From assembly GCA_029204045.2 (NCBI GenBank), contig JAQNDB010000484.1:17653-81652 (forward strand): a stretch of 64,000 nt of DNA, written 5' to 3'. This document shows positions 62,423 to 64,000 of this stretch, piece after piece. The position numbers and the translations under genes are program-made. The notes beneath the pieces are model-generated. The model did not search any database. It saw only the letters and a program-made list of their open reading frames with translations, and was not told where the DNA came from. Positions within the stretch are counted from its first letter, which is position 1, and each line of letters starts with the position of its first letter. Source of the stretch: Tillandsia leiboldiana. Taxonomy: Eukaryota; Streptophyta; Magnoliopsida; Poales; Bromeliaceae.

Positions 62423-63877
62423 ATGGTGATCACTTGGATTGTTTTCCTACTTGCTGCTATGGTACATACGAGAGACACCATCAAGCCCAAGAGGGCTAAG
62501 AAGGCTAAGAAAGCGAAGAAAGCTAAGGATGATTCCGATACAGAATCTGAAACGGAATCAATTGACTGGGATGAACTGCAAGTTGAAGCAACGTCTGTTC
62601 CCACTGCTTCAAAGGGAAAAGCGCCTGCGGAAACATCGAAGGCTCCGCCTACTGCTGCTGAAAAAGGGAAAGCTCCAATGGAAGAGACTTCAGGGAAGAC
62701 AAGGAGAAAAAGTGTTGCTCGCAAGAGAGGAAGTGCTCGAGGAATCTCCATTGAGCAACTAGCTGATAGCCAAGCATCTCCTCAAGACTTTGTCAGCTCG
62801 GCTAGAATAAAGGATTTTGAAAACAGAGAATGCATTGGAGAAAGGCATGTTGATGTAAAAGCCTTAAGGCAGCGTTCTCAGATGTTCGGGACTTTGTTTG
62901 ACCAGAGAGGTCTTGCTCCCATTTGCGATTTCCCGGAGACCACTGGGTATTGTCTTCACTCAGTGAGGATGTTTTATCAGAATGCCTGCTATCTAGTTGA
63001 TCAGGAAAGCGGGCGTCGGGATTTTCAAACATTAGTCAAGAATGTCAGAATCAAAGTAACGCCTCAGCTAATTGGTGAAGTACTAGGGATGGACGCCCAA
63101 GCCGATGGCACTCATTACCTGAAGAATCAAGCCTTCAACACCTTCTCCTGGAGAGTGGTAGTTGATGGAATCTGTGTTCCAGATACTCGGTCGACAGGAA
63201 ACTCCGTTTTCTCGAAAGAACTACGACCAGAGTACCGCATCTTAAATCTCATTGTTTGTTACAATATTATTCCAAACATGAACACTAAGGTTCTTCGGTG
63301 GGAAAGAATGATATTCCTTTATCTACTTGGAAACCCCGCAGCAGCAATGGGAGCTAACTTAAACATTCCCTACGTCATCTGGTCAAGGATGGCACGATAT
63401 GTGGAGCAAGCTCATCCGTCAGAGAGACTACCTTTTCCAATGATCATCATGCGCATTCTTCGCAAGTTTAAAGCTGACACAAATGCGAGTTCCTATCTGC
63501 ACAGTTTAGGAACGATCAATGACACAACATTTGTAAAGTCTCTTTCGACGAAGCCAGATGAACCTTTCATACCTCTTCACCGGCAACGCGAACAACGACA
63601 ACAAGCAACAACCTCTACACCGGCAGCAGCTCCTCCAGTTCAACCAGCACCTCCGGCACAAGAAGCACCACAATCAACTTCTGATGATGATGCATCTGTT
63701 ACCTCAATCTATAAAGAACAGCAAAGGCTCTCCAACGAGCAAGAACGTATATCAAATGAACTAATTGAGGTAAAGGAAGAAATAAAGAAGGTAAATAAAC
63801 ATCAATCAGCAATGAACAAGCGAATAAAGAAGATCTTCCAAATCCTCGGCTGTATCAGTTCAGACGAGTCTGAATAA
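62423..63877 (+). CDS. Element H env-like protein (484 aa)
   Basis: Intact ORF of exactly the same length as D's. Hydrophobic N-terminus MVITWIVFLLAAMVHT, Lys-rich repeat, acidic and Ala/Pro-rich linker, conserved domain (ENRECIGERHVDVKAL, YCLHSVRMFYQNACYLV, VTPQLIGEVLGMDA), Gln/Pro hinge and C-terminal coiled coil. Differences from D are scattered substitutions, mostly in the linker near residues 105-115, with no indel. Preserved length in two copies suggests the ORF was functional until recently. Biochemical role unknown. Confidence 0.87.
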   Translation: MVITWIVFLLAAMVHTRDTIKPKRAKKAKKAKKAKDDSDTESETESIDWDELQVEATSVPTASKGKAPAETSKAPPTAAEKGKAPMEETSGKTRRKSVARKRGSARGISIEQLADSQASPQDFVSSARIKDFENRECIGERHVDVKALRQRSQMFGTLFDQRGLAPICDFPETTGYCLHSVRMFYQNACYLVDQESGRRDFQTLVKNVRIKVTPQLIGEVLGMDAQADGTHYLKNQAFNTFSWRVVVDGICVPDTRSTGNSVFSKELRPEYRILNLIVCYNIIPNMNTKVLRWERMIFLYLLGNPAAAMGANLNIPYVIWSRMARYVEQAHPSERLPFPMIIMRILRKFKADTNASSYLHSLGTINDTTFVKSLSTKPDEPFIPLHRQREQRQQATTSTPAAAPPVQPAPPAQEAPQSTSDDDASVTSIYKEQQRLSNEQERISNELIEVKEEIKKVNKHQSAMNKRIKKIFQILGCISSDESE

Positions 63878-64000
63878 TCCGTATCCTTCTAATTTCTGTT
63901 TATTATGCATATGCTTAAATCCTTCTGTTGTGCAGGTTTTTAAGTTTTAATTTGAGTTTTTAGTTCTCGAACTTAAAACCATTCTCTCCACTTATGTAAT
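63878..64000 (+). other. Element H 3' untranslated region (partial)
   Basis: Matches 46573 onward of D. The polypurine tract and 3' LTR would lie beyond the window. Confidence 0.8.

Larger units (their letters stand above)
54842..64000 (+). mobile_element. Element H: SIRE-type Ty1/copia element (3' LTR outside the window)
   Basis: Same family as D: 5' LTR 54842-56197, Met primer site, gag, truncated pol, spacer, env-like ORF, and 3' UTR running off the window. It is inserted in F gag; the left TSD is acatt (54837-54841) and the right is not visible. The internal sequence is nearly identical to D's, except that 627 bp encoding protease and the integrase zinc domain are replaced by a 64-nt T-rich filler. 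Confidence 0.93.

Noticed and set aside
1..64000. Host protein-coding or tRNA/rRNA genes
   Set aside because: Every part of the window is assigned to one of eight elements or LTR fragments; no remaining stretch shows a non-transposon domain.

Overview
The window is plant nuclear DNA made entirely of LTR retrotransposons; I see no host gene. The angiosperm assignment rests on the lineages: Tekay/Del-type Ty3/gypsy chromoviruses with 3.3-4.1 kb LTRs, SIRE/Maximus-type Ty1/copia elements with an extra env-like ORF, and a Cassandra-type TRIM carrying 5S rRNA sequence. A species cannot be named.

Layout, with labels used throughout. F is the outermost element, a minus-strand SIRE-type copia element visible at 13048-16415 and 52048-54841 and running off both ends of the window. 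Four elements sit in F: gypsy element A (1821-13047, plus) in its env-like ORF; copia element G (16416-52047, minus) in its pol; a 576-bp Cassandra TRIM (54054-54629) in its gag; and copia element H (54842 to beyond 64000, plus) also in its gag. Inside G's 5' LTR is a 4.1-kb gypsy solo LTR, B (23399-25228 and 48634-50948). Inside B is copia element D (25229-48628, plus). Inside D's pol is gypsy element C (31689-43438, minus). F>G>B>D>C is therefore a five-level nest. An LTR of the B family (1-1820) has also landed in A's 5' LTR. Most junctions are supported by 5-bp target-site duplications (TSDs), perfect for C, D and the TRIM, and with one mismatch for G and B.

Coding state. D and H carry gag, most of pol and an intact 484-codon env-like ORF. 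D has a 1-nt frameshift. H has lost protease and the integrase zinc domain. G has gag and a distinct env-like ORF but no pol. A and C each have one long gag-pol frame broken by TAG codons (two in A, one in C), and C also lacks the integrase zinc domain through a 246-bp in-frame deletion.

The most interesting signal is the noncoding pol-env spacer of the copia elements. It holds, in order, a conserved block with a small hairpin that has one compensatory base pair; an array of short palindromic motifs followed by a TATA-like box; and a probable 360-385-nt 5' UTR intron ending just before the env-like ATG. The motif is the same one arrayed in each element's own LTR: ATCCGGAT in D and H, CCGGTAC in G. 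This suggests the env-like gene has its own promoter that tracks the LTR promoter.
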